From Oscillatoria nigro-viridis PCC 7112 (lineage in GTDB: Bacteria > Cyanobacteriota > Cyanobacteriia > Cyanobacteriales > Microcoleaceae), in contig NC_019729.1 of assembly GCF_000317475.1 (NCBI RefSeq), positions 3,610,501 through 3,674,500 of the forward strand: DNA of 64,000 nt, read 5' to 3'. Positions 1 through 8,180 of the stretch are shown one piece after another (position 1 is the first letter of the stretch; each line of letters starts with the position of its first letter). The position numbers and the translations under genes are program-made. The notes beneath the pieces are model-generated. The model searched no databases, had not been told where the DNA came from, and saw only the letters and a program-made list of their open reading frames with translations.

Positions 1-593
1 AAACGCAAGTGCAATTGCAAACTCAAATTCAAAAAAAGGCAGAAGCAGAAGCAAAGCAAGAAGAAGCAAAACAGCGCCGGGCCAACGTGACGGCAATGTT
101 TGCCAGCGACGCCAGCGCCAACACGCTTTTGCTTGACATGACCCAACTCGTTAATAGAATCAACGCGGGCGTGCAAGGAGATGACCTCAAGGCTAAAATT
201 ACCAAATTTGAGCCGGATATGCCCCCAGCAGCAGCCACCGCCGCGCCGGGAGCTCCAGACCCTGATATTCTGGCAGATACATCCTTCGGGCCGTCCCTGG
301 CTGGCAAGCTCAGACGCAAAAAATTTAAGGTAGAGTTTGAAGGCACTTTCGCTCAAACCCGCAATTTTATGCGTAACTTGGAGTTGATGCAGTCGCTGTT
401 GGTAGTTAGGAATTTGAAATCTGAATTGCTAGCATCAAATCAGCCAATAGAAGTGGATTTTGTGAAAGGGAAAATAGTCCCTGTGGCTCAGCCGCAAACT
501 AAAATTAAAACTGCTTTTGACTTGCACGCCCTGCTGCCGTTAAAGCAAGAAGAAAAACCGCCAACTCCGGCTCCGAGTCCTGGTGCTAAGTAG
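1..593 (+). CDS. pilO: PilO-like type IV pilus inner-membrane protein, 3' part
   Basis: The frame is open to the left edge, so the N-terminus (cytoplasmic tail and single membrane helix) lies outside the window. The visible part of about 195 residues starts with a Gln/Glu/Lys/Ala-rich coiled-coil stretch. A compact periplasmic domain follows, in which a segment around KVEFEGTFAQTRNFMRNLE resembles the ferredoxin-like fold of PilO. The C-terminus is Pro-rich. PilO pairs with PilN in the alignment complex that links the PilM/PilT/PilB motor to the PilQ secretin; this role is family knowledge. The pilQ gene follows 380 bp downstream on the same strand, which strongly supports the call, because cyanobacterial pilMNOQ genes cluster. 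A GTG at position 9 is only an apparent start. The main uncertainty is PilO versus another PilN/PilO-fold protein. Confidence 0.8.
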   Translation, partial: TQVQLQTQIQKKAEAEAKQEEAKQRRANVTAMFASDASANTLLLDMTQLVNRINAGVQGDDLKAKITKFEPDMPPAAATAAPGAPDPDILADTSFGPSLAGKLRRKKFKVEFEGTFAQTRNFMRNLELMQSLLVVRNLKSELLASNQPIEVDFVKGKIVPVAQPQTKIKTAFDLHALLPLKQEEKPPTPAPSPGAK

Positions 594-973
594 CGGTAGT
601 TTGGCGGATAGATATTAGCTATTGTTGCCAAGTCGCTCTTTCACAAGAAAGGAGAAGTCAGAAGGTTGAAATTGGATGATTGAAGGTAGAAGTCAAAAAT
701 TTATGAATGCCACAAAAATATTATTGTAGAGGGCAATCAAAAATTGGCTCTTCAACCTAATTTCTTCTAATACCAGTTTCAAAAAAAATTAATGGAACTG
801 TAGGATAGTTTCTAACCCTGATGTCGTCAGTTATTCCCAATCGAGAATCGCCAATCGAAAAGGACATAACTTCTCCTTTCAAACAGACTCGAAGCGAGAA
901 TCTTTCAGTCAGTTTAGCAGCGAGCGACAAAAGACTGCGAACAACAAATACAAATTGTAGTTGAGGAGAGAAC
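594..973 (+). promoter_or_regulatory. pilO-pilQ intergenic leader
   Basis: This 380-bp spacer has no credible ORF. It is unusually long for genes of one pilus operon, so pilQ may have its own promoter; no clear -35/-10 pair could be fixed by eye. The only firm element is a GAGGAGA Shine-Dalgarno sequence at about 963-969, directly before the GTG start at 974. Confidence 0.35.
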
Positions 974-3364
974 GTGAAACAGCATCTACGGTTAAGTGGA
1001 GGACTCTTATGCAGCGTTGCAGGAGTTCTGATCGCCCAAGCCCCCGTCTTGGCAGGGCCGACTCAAGTCACAGGAGTGCAAGTAAGTCAAGGTAATAATG
1101 GCGTAAATATTGTCATGGCGACAGAAAAGGGCGATCGCCCGCAAGTTTTCGCCATCAATAACGGCAATACTTACCAAGCCACAATTATCAACACCCAGCT
1201 CCGCTTGCCACAAGGCAACAGCTTCCGTCAAGATAACCCCGCTCCGGGAATTTCTTCAGTAGAAATCAGCCAGGTAGAGGCTAACAGCATCCGCGTTGTG
1301 GTAGCCGGCACCAACGGAGTTCCCAACGGACAAATTGTTCCCGGACAAGGCCAAAGCATCGTCCTCAGCGTTGCCGGACAGGGCGGTACAGTACAGTCAG
1401 CCCAAACTGCACCGCCGCCGCCTCCGGGACTGCCGCTGAGCCAAACAGCTCCCCCGCCGGCTCCCCAAGTCCGCACCTCGCAAAACCCAGGCGTGCTGCT
1501 GCCAAATCCCGAAGTTACTATTACCAGGAACGATCGCCCCCCCCTCCCCAGCGAAATACAATCCCAGACAAATCAGGCGGCGCCTTTCCAACCGCGGGCA
1601 GTTGCTCCGCCGTTGGGAGATATCGCAGTGTCTAACATCGCCCCCGGCGTGGGAAATATTGAACTGAGTTCGGGAGAACGCATCCCCCGCTTGGTGCTGC
1701 GGGATGCCCCAGTCCGGGACGTTTTGGCTCTGCTGGCCCGCGCTGCGGGATTGAACATTGCTTTTACAGGCGGCGGGGCCCCTGCTCAACCCGGCCAGCC
1801 CGCAGTGCCCGGTCAGCCAGGAGCCTCCGGCTCAGATGAAGGGCCAAAGATTTCTTTGGACATCGAAAATGAGTCGGTACAAGATGTCTTTAATTACGTG
1901 CTGCGGCTCAGCGGGCTGCAAGCTAACCGCCAGGGGCGGACGATTTTTGTAGGGACTAGCTTGCCGATCGACTCGCGCAATATTATCATTCGGACTCTGC
2001 GGCTCAATCAAGTTCGCTCTACCGATGCAGCTAACTTTTTGAGCGCTCAAGGCGCGGAAACTCAACTGCCGATTACTCGGGTGACTATTCAAAGCGTGGG
2101 CCAGGGAAATGCGGCGCGGGATGTGGAAATTCGGGAACCCGACATTAAGGCGATCGGTGCTAAGGACGGCAACGGGCCGCTCTTGCTGAGGGGACTATCG
2201 GTGCTGGCGGATTCTCGGCTCAATTCCATCACTTTGGTGGGCGACCCGCGCAAAGTTGACATGGCTGTAGCTTTCTTGACACAGCTAGATTTGCGCCGCC
2301 GTCAAGTCGCTGTCAACGTCAAGGTGATCGATATCAACTTGTTGGGAGACAACAGAAGTAGCAGCAGCTTCTCTTTTGGAATTAATAACAATTTCTTTGT
2401 CAATGACGGCGGAGTAGCAAGTCTCAATTTTGGCGGCAGCGCCCCTCCTGCCAGGCCGTTTGGCAACACGGGTGGCATAAATTCTCGACCGATCGTCCCC
2501 AACCCCCTAGGAACCCCGGACGTTTTCTACGATGCGAACGGCCGACGTATCGTGCCGTTTACAGGTCAAGGTCTCCTAGGTCCCGGCAAAGGCGTGTTCC
2601 TCGAGCCCACAGCCCCAGTTACTAATGACCCCACGCGAGTTGGAATTACGGATTATGAGCCTGGATCGACGACAACATCAGGAAGTGCAGACTTCGGCTT
2701 GTTCCCGCTGTTCCAATATCCCAGGAGGTTCCTGTCGGCGTTACAGGCAACTATTCAGAGCCGGAATGCCAAAATCCTGACCGATCCGACTTTGGTGGTT
2801 CAAGAAGGAGAAACGGCGAATGTGAATATTACTGATGAAGTGATCACTAACATCACGTCGCAAACGCAGACTACTGGAAATACAAGTACCCAAACGGTGA
2901 CGGCTGTCAAAGACAGGGCTGGTTTGCAGTTGGGGGTGGCGATCGACCGGATTGACGATAATGGCTTTGTCTCTCTGCGCGTGAACCCGATTATCAGGAC
3001 ACCCGGCAACACTCAAAACCTTTCGACTGGCCCGAACACCAATCAGATCACTCTGCTGGGCGAGCGCTCGTTGCAATCGGGGTTAATTCGCCTGCGGGAC
3101 GGTCAGACTTTGATTGTTTCGGGGATTATCCGCGACGAAGAACGGGTTACAGCGAACAAGATTCCGATTTTGGGAGATTTGCCGATTATCGGTTCGCTGT
3201 TCAGGAGTACCAGTAAGACCAACCAGCGGGCGGAGTTGATTGTATTGCTGACTCCGCAGATTTTGGATGATAGCGATCGATCGAACTTTGGCTACCAAAA
3301 CAACATCAGTCCCGACGCGCGCCAACTATTGCAGCGCAGTCAGCCCGTCCAGCCGAGACAGTAG
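974..3364 (+). CDS. pilQ: PilQ, type IV pilus outer-membrane secretin
   Basis: This 796-residue protein forms the outer-membrane channel through which type IV pili leave the cell, for twitching, phototaxis and DNA uptake. A signal peptide covers about residues 1-28 and ends at VLA-GPT. An AMIN domain (about 32-130), which binds peptidoglycan or cell-surface polymers, is followed by a long Pro/Gln-rich linker (about 140-225). A secretin N/STN domain with the stretch LVLRDAPVRDVLALLARAAG lies at about 235-330. The C-terminal secretin core (about 580-775) has the family signature VPILGDLPIIGSLF in the form IPILGDLPIIGSLFRS. The start is a GTG with a strong Shine-Dalgarno. It follows pilO on the same strand and ends the pilus operon here. 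The length fits cyanobacterial PilQ (700-900 residues). Confidence 0.96.
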   Translation: MKQHLRLSGGLLCSVAGVLIAQAPVLAGPTQVTGVQVSQGNNGVNIVMATEKGDRPQVFAINNGNTYQATIINTQLRLPQGNSFRQDNPAPGISSVEISQVEANSIRVVVAGTNGVPNGQIVPGQGQSIVLSVAGQGGTVQSAQTAPPPPPGLPLSQTAPPPAPQVRTSQNPGVLLPNPEVTITRNDRPPLPSEIQSQTNQAAPFQPRAVAPPLGDIAVSNIAPGVGNIELSSGERIPRLVLRDAPVRDVLALLARAAGLNIAFTGGGAPAQPGQPAVPGQPGASGSDEGPKISLDIENESVQDVFNYVLRLSGLQANRQGRTIFVGTSLPIDSRNIIIRTLRLNQVRSTDAANFLSAQGAETQLPITRVTIQSVGQGNAARDVEIREPDIKAIGAKDGNGPLLLRGLSVLADSRLNSITLVGDPRKVDMAVAFLTQLDLRRRQVAVNVKVIDINLLGDNRSSSSFSFGINNNFFVNDGGVASLNFGGSAPPARPFGNTGGINSRPIVPNPLGTPDVFYDANGRRIVPFTGQGLLGPGKGVFLEPTAPVTNDPTRVGITDYEPGSTTTSGSADFGLFPLFQYPRRFLSALQATIQSRNAKILTDPTLVVQEGETANVNITDEVITNITSQTQTTGNTSTQTVTAVKDRAGLQLGVAIDRIDDNGFVSLRVNPIIRTPGNTQNLSTGPNTNQITLLGERSLQSGLIRLRDGQTLIVSGIIRDEERVTANKIPILGDLPIIGSLFRSTSKTNQRAELIVLLTPQILDDSDRSNFGYQNNISPDARQLLQRSQPVQPRQ

Positions 3365-4133
3365 GAACAAAGGAAAAATGTCTTGCTGTCAACTTTCCAC
3401 GCTCTTTCCCCTGAGTCCGACAGTCCGACAGTCCGACAGTCCGACAGGGGTTGAAACCCCTGCCTCACAGCTAAAGTCCTCTCAAAGAGGACTATATAGC
3501 CTTTCGAACTCTCATATGAGGTACTCCGCGGGCATACCTCACTTTTTTGAGAACCTCTGTAAATCACTCTTTCAGTCGTCTTCAGACGACTTCAGCTATG
3601 AGACAGGGACTTCAGTCCCTGGCGGCTTTCGGGAGAATGAAACAGCCCTGCCCCACGGAGGAAAGAAAGAGGGGAAAGAAAGAAGGAAGAAGGAAAAATT
3701 TTTTCCTTTAGCCCTTGACAAATTACATTTTATTCCTTCTATTTATCTTTTTTTCTGCTCTGAAATCCACCAAGGCGAGAAATCTTCTCTCCAAGGTGGT
3801 ATTTTTTTACCTAAATTTTGGGATTAATTAAAAAAATTGTCCAAATCCATATAAATTAAAGGTTCCACCGATCCATAACGGTCGGCAAGACTTTAGAATA
3901 ATGCAGTGAAAATTAGATGCTGTGAGGTTTTCAGCAATTAGAAACAAAAATTCCTTTTCTGACCAATTACCCTAGAGTAATTGGTATTGAGCAGGAGTTT
4001 TTAATTGGGGAAGCGGACAGGAGCCATAGGGAACAACCCAAACCTCCCAAGCCACACCCCAATGCAGTTGATAACTCACAGCTAATAATTGAAATCTGTT
4101 TGACGTATTTTGCAAACCCAGAAGGAGTGCGCA
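3365..4133. repeat. Repeat-rich spacer after pilQ: 8-bp tandem repeat and hairpins
   Basis: No gene is evident in this 770-bp gap. About four tandem copies of CAGTCCGA lie at 3414-3446. They run directly into a palindrome CAGGGGTT-GA-AACCCCTG at 3445-3462. A second hairpin AGTCCTCT-CAA-AGAGGACT is at 3475-3493, and a third, CAGGGACT-TC-AGTCCCTG, at 3604-3621. An AT- and purine-rich stretch follows, then the HU promoter region. The hairpins resemble the dispersed palindromic repeats common in filamentous cyanobacteria. The first may also act as a weak terminator for pilQ, but none has a U-tract. An ORF at 3267-3827 overlaps the pilQ end and the repeats and is rejected. Confidence 0.7.
4121..4127 (+). 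promoter_or_regulatory. Ribosome binding site of HU gene
   Basis: GAAGGAG sits 6 bp before the ATG at 4134. It fixes that start over an in-frame TTG at 4110. Confidence 0.85.
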
Positions 4134-4424
4134 ATGAACAAAGGTGAATTGGTTGATGCAGTGGCAGAAAAGGCTAGTGTCACGAAAAAACAGGCAGATG
4201 CCGTGTTGAGTGCAGCCTTAGAAGCAATCATGGAAGCTGTCTCCGACGGCGATAAGGTGACGTTGGTCGGTTTTGGCTCGTTTGAGTCGCGGGAACGCAA
4301 GGCCCGCGAGGGTCGCAATCCCAAAACTGGCGACAAGATGGAAATCCCGGCAACCAGAGTTCCTGCATTTTCCGCAGGGAAGTTGTTTAAGGACAGAGTT
4401 GCACCGCCGAAAAACGCCCAATAG
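4134..4424 (+). CDS. hup: HU-family DNA-binding protein
   Basis: This 96-residue nucleoid protein is a typical HU. The N-terminus MNKGELVDAVAEKASVTKKQ is the helical dimerisation part. The stretch VTLVGFGSFESRERKAREGRNP, followed by KTGDKMEIPA, forms the beta-arm with the proline that intercalates into the DNA minor groove. It bends and compacts the chromosome without strong sequence specificity. Length matches bacterial HU (about 90-96). The start at 4134 is chosen because of the GAAGGAG ribosome binding site and because homologues begin MNKGEL. The aminotransferase gene starts 15 bp downstream on the same strand, so co-transcription is likely. Confidence 0.96.
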   Translation: MNKGELVDAVAEKASVTKKQADAVLSAALEAIMEAVSDGDKVTLVGFGSFESRERKAREGRNPKTGDKMEIPATRVPAFSAGKLFKDRVAPPKNAQ

Positions 4425-4439
4425 CTGGCGAACTGAGTC

Positions 4440-5705
4440 TTGATTAGACCTGTACACGGTGGTAATTTAGCTTGGGCAGCCGCACTGGCAGGCTGCCCTC
4501 CCTCTGCTATTCTCGATTTTTCTGCCAGTATCAGTCCTTTGGGCCCTCCTGAGTCGGCCTTGAATGCGATTCAAGCTCACTTGAGCAGTCTGACGGCTTA
4601 CCCAGACCCGGATTATGGAGAGCTCAGGACTGCTTTGGGGGAGGCTTTGAATGTTGACCGGGATTGGATTTTGCCGGGGAATGGTTCGGCGGAATTGTTG
4701 ACTTGGGCCGCTTGGGATTTGTCGAAGCTGGAGGCGACTTATTTGGTGACTCCGGCTTTTGGCGATTACTGGCGGGCTCTTTCGGCTTTCGGCGCGCAGG
4801 CGATCGAATGCCCTTTGGATATTAAACCTTGCACCATTGTCAAGAACGGGGAAGATGCCCATGAAGCGAGAGATGAATTTTCTCGCTTCACAGGCATCTT
4901 GCCTGTTCCTAAACAAGTAATTGAGCATGGTGCAACATCTCAGTTGGATCTGAAATCGTTGGACGTTGGGGCAGGAAACGAGTTAGTAACGGATGATTTG
5001 TCGGTTTCTAACCGTTCCCTTGTCTCCCCTTCTTTGCGTCTCCCGGTTCCTCTTGCTGTCGATGCCGATCGCAGACGAGGTTTGCTCCTGAACAACCCGC
5101 ACAATCCTACGGGTTTGCTGTTTGGTAGGGAGGCGATTTTGCCTTATGTGAAGCAGTTGGGTATGGTGGTGGTGGATGAGGCCTTTATGGACTTTCTACC
5201 GCCTTCTGAGCAGGAAACTTTGATCGATGCTGTTGAGGAGTTTCCGAATTTGGTGATTTTACGATCGCTCACTAAATTCTATTCTCTGCCGGGACTGCGG
5301 TTGGGCTGCGCGATCGCCCATCCCGATATCCTCCGCCGCTGGCAGTTACTGCGCGATCCTTGGCCTGTGAATGCTTTGGCTGCTGCTGCTGCTGCTGCTG
5401 TGGTGCGAGATACTGTTTTTGAGCGGCAAACCTGGGATTGGCTGCCTGTTGCTCGCCGAGAGCTATTTGAGGGTTTGGCTAATTTACCGGGTTTGCAGCC
5501 TTTTTCAGGGGTGGCTAATTTCTTGTTGGTTGAGTCGTCGATGTCGGTTTCTTCTATTCAAAAAAGTCTGTTGGAACGACACCGGATTTTGATTCGGGAT
5601 TGTTTGAGTTTTCCTGAGTTGGGCGATCGGTTTTTTCGGGTGGCCGTGCGCTCCAGGGCGGACAATCTGCGGCTGATTGCTGGACTTGCGGAAGTTATTC
5701 GTTAG
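4440..5705 (+). CDS. cobD: CobD-like threonine-phosphate decarboxylase / PLP aminotransferase
   Basis: This 421-residue fold-type I PLP enzyme resembles L-threonine-O-3-phosphate decarboxylase, which makes the aminopropanol-phosphate arm of cobalamin. The N-terminus RPVHGGNLAWAAALAG is typical of that family, with SASISPLGPP after it. PGNGSAELL is the cofactor phosphate region. NNPHNPTGLL and VVVDEAFMDF carry the PLP-binding Asn and Asp. SLTKFYSLPGLRLG holds the Schiff-base lysine (K279). The start is TTG, since no earlier ATG exists. The protein is about 60 residues longer than usual because of an extra segment at about 135-210, between the cofactor-binding N-terminal part and the NNPHNPTG motif. 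That segment includes a palindromic DNA repeat translated in frame. A histidinol-phosphate aminotransferase is the main alternative. Confidence 0.85.
   Translation: MIRPVHGGNLAWAAALAGCPPSAILDFSASISPLGPPESALNAIQAHLSSLTAYPDPDYGELRTALGEALNVDRDWILPGNGSAELLTWAAWDLSKLEATYLVTPAFGDYWRALSAFGAQAIECPLDIKPCTIVKNGEDAHEARDEFSRFTGILPVPKQVIEHGATSQLDLKSLDVGAGNELVTDDLSVSNRSLVSPSLRLPVPLAVDADRRRGLLLNNPHNPTGLLFGREAILPYVKQLGMVVVDEAFMDFLPPSEQETLIDAVEEFPNLVILRSLTKFYSLPGLRLGCAIAHPDILRRWQLLRDPWPVNALAAAAAAAVVRDTVFERQTWDWLPVARRELFEGLANLPGLQPFSGVANFLLVESSMSVSSIQKSLLERHRILIRDCLSFPELGDRFFRVAVRSRADNLRLIAGLAEVIR
4843..4909. repeat. Palindromic repeat inserted in frame within cobD
   Basis: Two 29-base arms (4843-4871 and 4881-4909) flank a 9-base loop. 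The arms share AAGATGCC and TGAAGCGAGA, with about six mismatches. It lies wholly inside the coding frame and encodes roughly codons 135-157, where CobD proteins normally have no extra sequence. This matches the interspersed palindromes of filamentous cyanobacteria, whose translations contain RQDACEA-like strings. Confidence 0.8.
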
Positions 5706-6084
5706 TTGACTGTTGTCAGTTGTCAGTTGACGGTTGACTGTTAACAACCAATAAAAGTTGACAAACGATTTTATTGGTCGTTTGAGGCGACATCCCCAAG
5801 AAACCCGGTTTCTATGATAAATCTTTGGTTTTGCAGGGAAGTATCTAGGAAGAAACCGGGTTTCTGACCCAGCGCGCCGATCGTCCTAAACTACTAACTA
5901 ATGACTCATGACTGATGACTACTGACAATCAAGCATCCAGGATACAAGCCCCCGGATTCATCCGTCCAGAAATAAAAAACCTGTATCCGATAAAGAGCCG
6001 AACGTATTTATCCGTGGTCAATGCTTCAATTATTTAATCTAAAATCTCAAATCTCAAATCTAAAATCGATTGACTTCTTTATTT
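5706..6084. repeat. Intergenic repeats between cobD and the flavoprotein gene
   Basis: The gap contains short direct repeats of TTGTCAGTTG type after the cobD stop. Two near-palindromes, AGAAACCCGGTTTCT and AGAAACCGGGTTTCT, lie at about 5799-5865. A TAATGACT/TGATGACT run follows at about 5899-5925. A copy of a longer dispersed element occupies 5931-6074 (second copy at 14310-14473). No gene was found. Confidence 0.6.
5931..6074 (+). repeat. Dispersed repeat, copy 1
   Basis: It shares blocks with 14310-14473 in the same orientation: AAGCATCCA, GATACAAGCCCCCGGATTCA, CAGAAATAAAAAAC, TGTATCCGAT, CCGAACGTATTTAT, CAATGCTTCAATT and TTTAATCTAAAATCT, ending in ATCGATTGAC. Copy 1 is shorter because of small internal deletions. 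It lies directly before the flavoprotein start and could supply its upstream region. Confidence 0.8.
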
Positions 6085-7560
6085 ATGCTTGACTATGATT
6101 TAGTGATTATTGGTGGAACTGCGGCCGGACGTTATGCTGCTTTGACTGCAACTAATTTCCCGGCCCGCGTTGCTTTGGTGGAACCGCTAAGTAATTCGCA
6201 AGATTTGCCGACTGGGGGGAAAGAGTCGATCGACCTTGGTTTGAGATACAGCCAAACTTTGAGCGAGGCTGCTCGTTTTGCCCAGCAGATCGGCCGCCAG
6301 CAGTTGGGGGTTCGCTGGGAAGTCGCGAATTCCTCTGTGCCGCTCAAATTGCGCTTTGACGGGGTTTTAAAGTGGGCCGAGGGTGTTGTTTCTAATTTGT
6401 CAGAAATTGATTCTCTGGGCGTTTTGGCTGCTCGCGGTGTCGATGTTATTTCGGGCAGCGGCGAGTTTGTCGCCAAACCGGATTTGGCTTTTGTTGTCGG
6501 CGGCAGGAAATTGCGATCGCTCTGTTATTTGCTAGCTTGTCCAACTCTGCCAACGATTCCCAATATAGAAGGACTTTCTTCTGCTGGCTGTTTTACTTCC
6601 GAAACTGTCGCGGAATTAGCAAAACTTCCCGAGTTGCCTAAAAGTTTGGCTGTAATCGGTGCCGATCCCAGCGGTGTCGAAGTGGCTCAAACTTTTGCTC
6701 GATTAGGGGTTGCTGTTACGCTTGTGGTGAAGGGTTCGCACATTTTGGCTAAAGAAGACCGGGAGGCTGCCGGCTTGGTTCAAGCTGCAATGGAAGCTCA
6801 AGGAGTGCGGATTCTGACTGCTACTGAGGTGACTCAAGCTAGGGTGATTGAGGGTAAAAAGTGGATTCAAGCTGGGCCAAGGGCGATCGAAGCTGAGGAG
6901 ATTTTTCTGGCTGCAGGTAGAGGACACAATTTTTCATCGTTAAATCTCGAAGCGGCTAGGGTTAAATTCAGCGATCGGGGCGTGATTTTAAATGAAAAGC
7001 TGCAAACAACTAATCGCCGCATTTATGCGATCGGCGATGTTGCTGGGGGTTATCCGTTCCCTCACATCGCTAATTGCGAAGCTGCGGTTGCTGTGAAAAA
7101 TGCTTTGTTTTTGCCGCTGTTTCAAATAGATTATCGCGGGATTCCTTGGGCGATTTTTTCCGATCCGCAATTGGCGAGGGTTGGCTTGACTGAAGCGCAA
7201 GCAAGGCGCAGGTTTGGAGACGATCTCATTGTTTGTCGGGAATATTTTAAGAATGTTGAAAGAGCTCAAATGTGCGGCGAGACAACTGGTTTTTGTAAGA
7301 TTGTCGGGCGTCGCAACGGAGAGATTTTGGGAGCGAGTATTGTGGGGCCGCAAGCTGCTGAGTTGATTCACGCGATCGCTTTGGCTGTGCGTCACGGGAT
7401 GAAGGTTGAGGCGATCGCCGAACTTCCTTATATTTGGTCGAGTTTTTCGGCAATTAACGGTCAAACTGCTGCTGTTTGGGAGTCGCAGCGCTTGGGCCGC
7501 AACACTTTTATGCAAAATTTGTGGGAGAATTTGTTTCACTGGCGCAGGTATTGGAAGTAA
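6085..7560 (+). CDS. FAD/NAD(P)-binding disulfide-reductase-fold protein without redox cysteines
   Basis: The 491-residue protein has the fold of mercuric reductase and dihydrolipoamide dehydrogenase. An FAD Rossmann motif (DYDLVIIGGTAAGRYAAL) starts the protein. An NAD(P) site (SLAVIGADPSGVEVAQTFARLG) is at about 185-210. The second FAD motif RRIYAIGDVAGGYPFPHIA is at about 310. The C-terminal dimerisation domain begins near WAIFSDPQLARVGLTEAQA. The CxxxxC pair expected near residue 45 is absent (the region reads DLPTGGKESIDLGLRY). The C-terminal His-Pro/His-x4-Glu catalytic motif is also missing (LPYIWSSFSAING). It therefore probably does not reduce disulfides; an NAD(P)H:quinone or other flavin electron-transfer role is possible. 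ATG 6085 is preferred over TTG 6070. Confidence 0.85.
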   Translation: MLDYDLVIIGGTAAGRYAALTATNFPARVALVEPLSNSQDLPTGGKESIDLGLRYSQTLSEAARFAQQIGRQQLGVRWEVANSSVPLKLRFDGVLKWAEGVVSNLSEIDSLGVLAARGVDVISGSGEFVAKPDLAFVVGGRKLRSLCYLLACPTLPTIPNIEGLSSAGCFTSETVAELAKLPELPKSLAVIGADPSGVEVAQTFARLGVAVTLVVKGSHILAKEDREAAGLVQAAMEAQGVRILTATEVTQARVIEGKKWIQAGPRAIEAEEIFLAAGRGHNFSSLNLEAARVKFSDRGVILNEKLQTTNRRIYAIGDVAGGYPFPHIANCEAAVAVKNALFLPLFQIDYRGIPWAIFSDPQLARVGLTEAQARRRFGDDLIVCREYFKNVERAQMCGETTGFCKIVGRRNGEILGASIVGPQAAELIHAIALAVRHGMKVEAIAELPYIWSSFSAINGQTAAVWESQRLGRNTFMQNLWENLFHWRRYWK

Positions 7561-8180
7561 AAAAATCAAAGAGATAATTCGTAATTGGTAATTGTAAGTA
7601 TGTGAGCGGCAAAATATAATTGACTTGGGCTATTTCCACAGTCTGCTTCTGAATTTTGCCATTGAATGCCTGATTCTGTTGTGAGATTGGCGCAGCTTGT
7701 TGTGGCATCTGGACAAATAATTCGGCTGGCGATCTCGTGAATCCCAATTTCTTCCAAATCTGACACACAAACTCAATTGACTCTGCTTCCCGCTTGAAAT
7801 TCCGCTCCGCCCCAATTGTACTAATGACATTAAATTCTCACCTAAACTAGACATTAAGATTTAACAGGCGATCGCATTCAAGCATCGGTTTTAAAAATAC
7901 TCTTAAGTACCTGATTAGCCTCTTTAATTTCTCTGCTATCAACTGCTGGCGTTCAATCAGCCTTAACCTACTTCATCTTCTACTTAGTCTTAACTCAACT
8001 ATAAACAGCTCTTGCATAAAACATTCAAGTATTGTTTTCAACTTGCGATTTCATAAGTTGAGCCACAAAGTATATTAAGAAAAATGTAATTCACTGAATA
8101 CCACAGCAGAGCGAGCGAAAATAGTAGATAGTAACTCTCAGAAGCTTCTGGTTTGACAGAAGCAGTAGGAATACGTAGAT
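7561..8180. other. 620-bp spacer, possible coding relic, promoter region of kinase
   Basis: No intact gene was found. The minus strand of 7566-7850 has three short overlapping open frames, each broken, which could be a frameshifted relic; no family could be recognised. The right half is AT-rich and is presumably the promoter region of the kinase. A hairpin CTTCTG-GTTTGA-CAGAAG at 8145-8162 lies 18 bp before the kinase ATG and might influence its translation. Confidence 0.4.

Noticed and set aside
3414..3446. Repeated CAGTCCGA as a CRISPR-like array
   Set aside because: The units are contiguous with no spacers; it is a simple tandem repeat.
3267..3827. 186-codon plus-strand ORF across the pilQ end
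   Set aside because: It overlaps pilQ out of frame and then runs through tandem repeats and hairpins; composition is not protein-like.
4467..4928. 153-codon minus-strand ORF inside cobD
   Set aside because: Antisense shadow of cobD; its RQDACEA-like part is the translated palindrome.
7508..7854. Overlapping minus-strand ORFs after the flavoprotein gene
   Set aside because: Three frames each carry short plausible strings but none is complete; no family recognised, so kept only as a possible relic.
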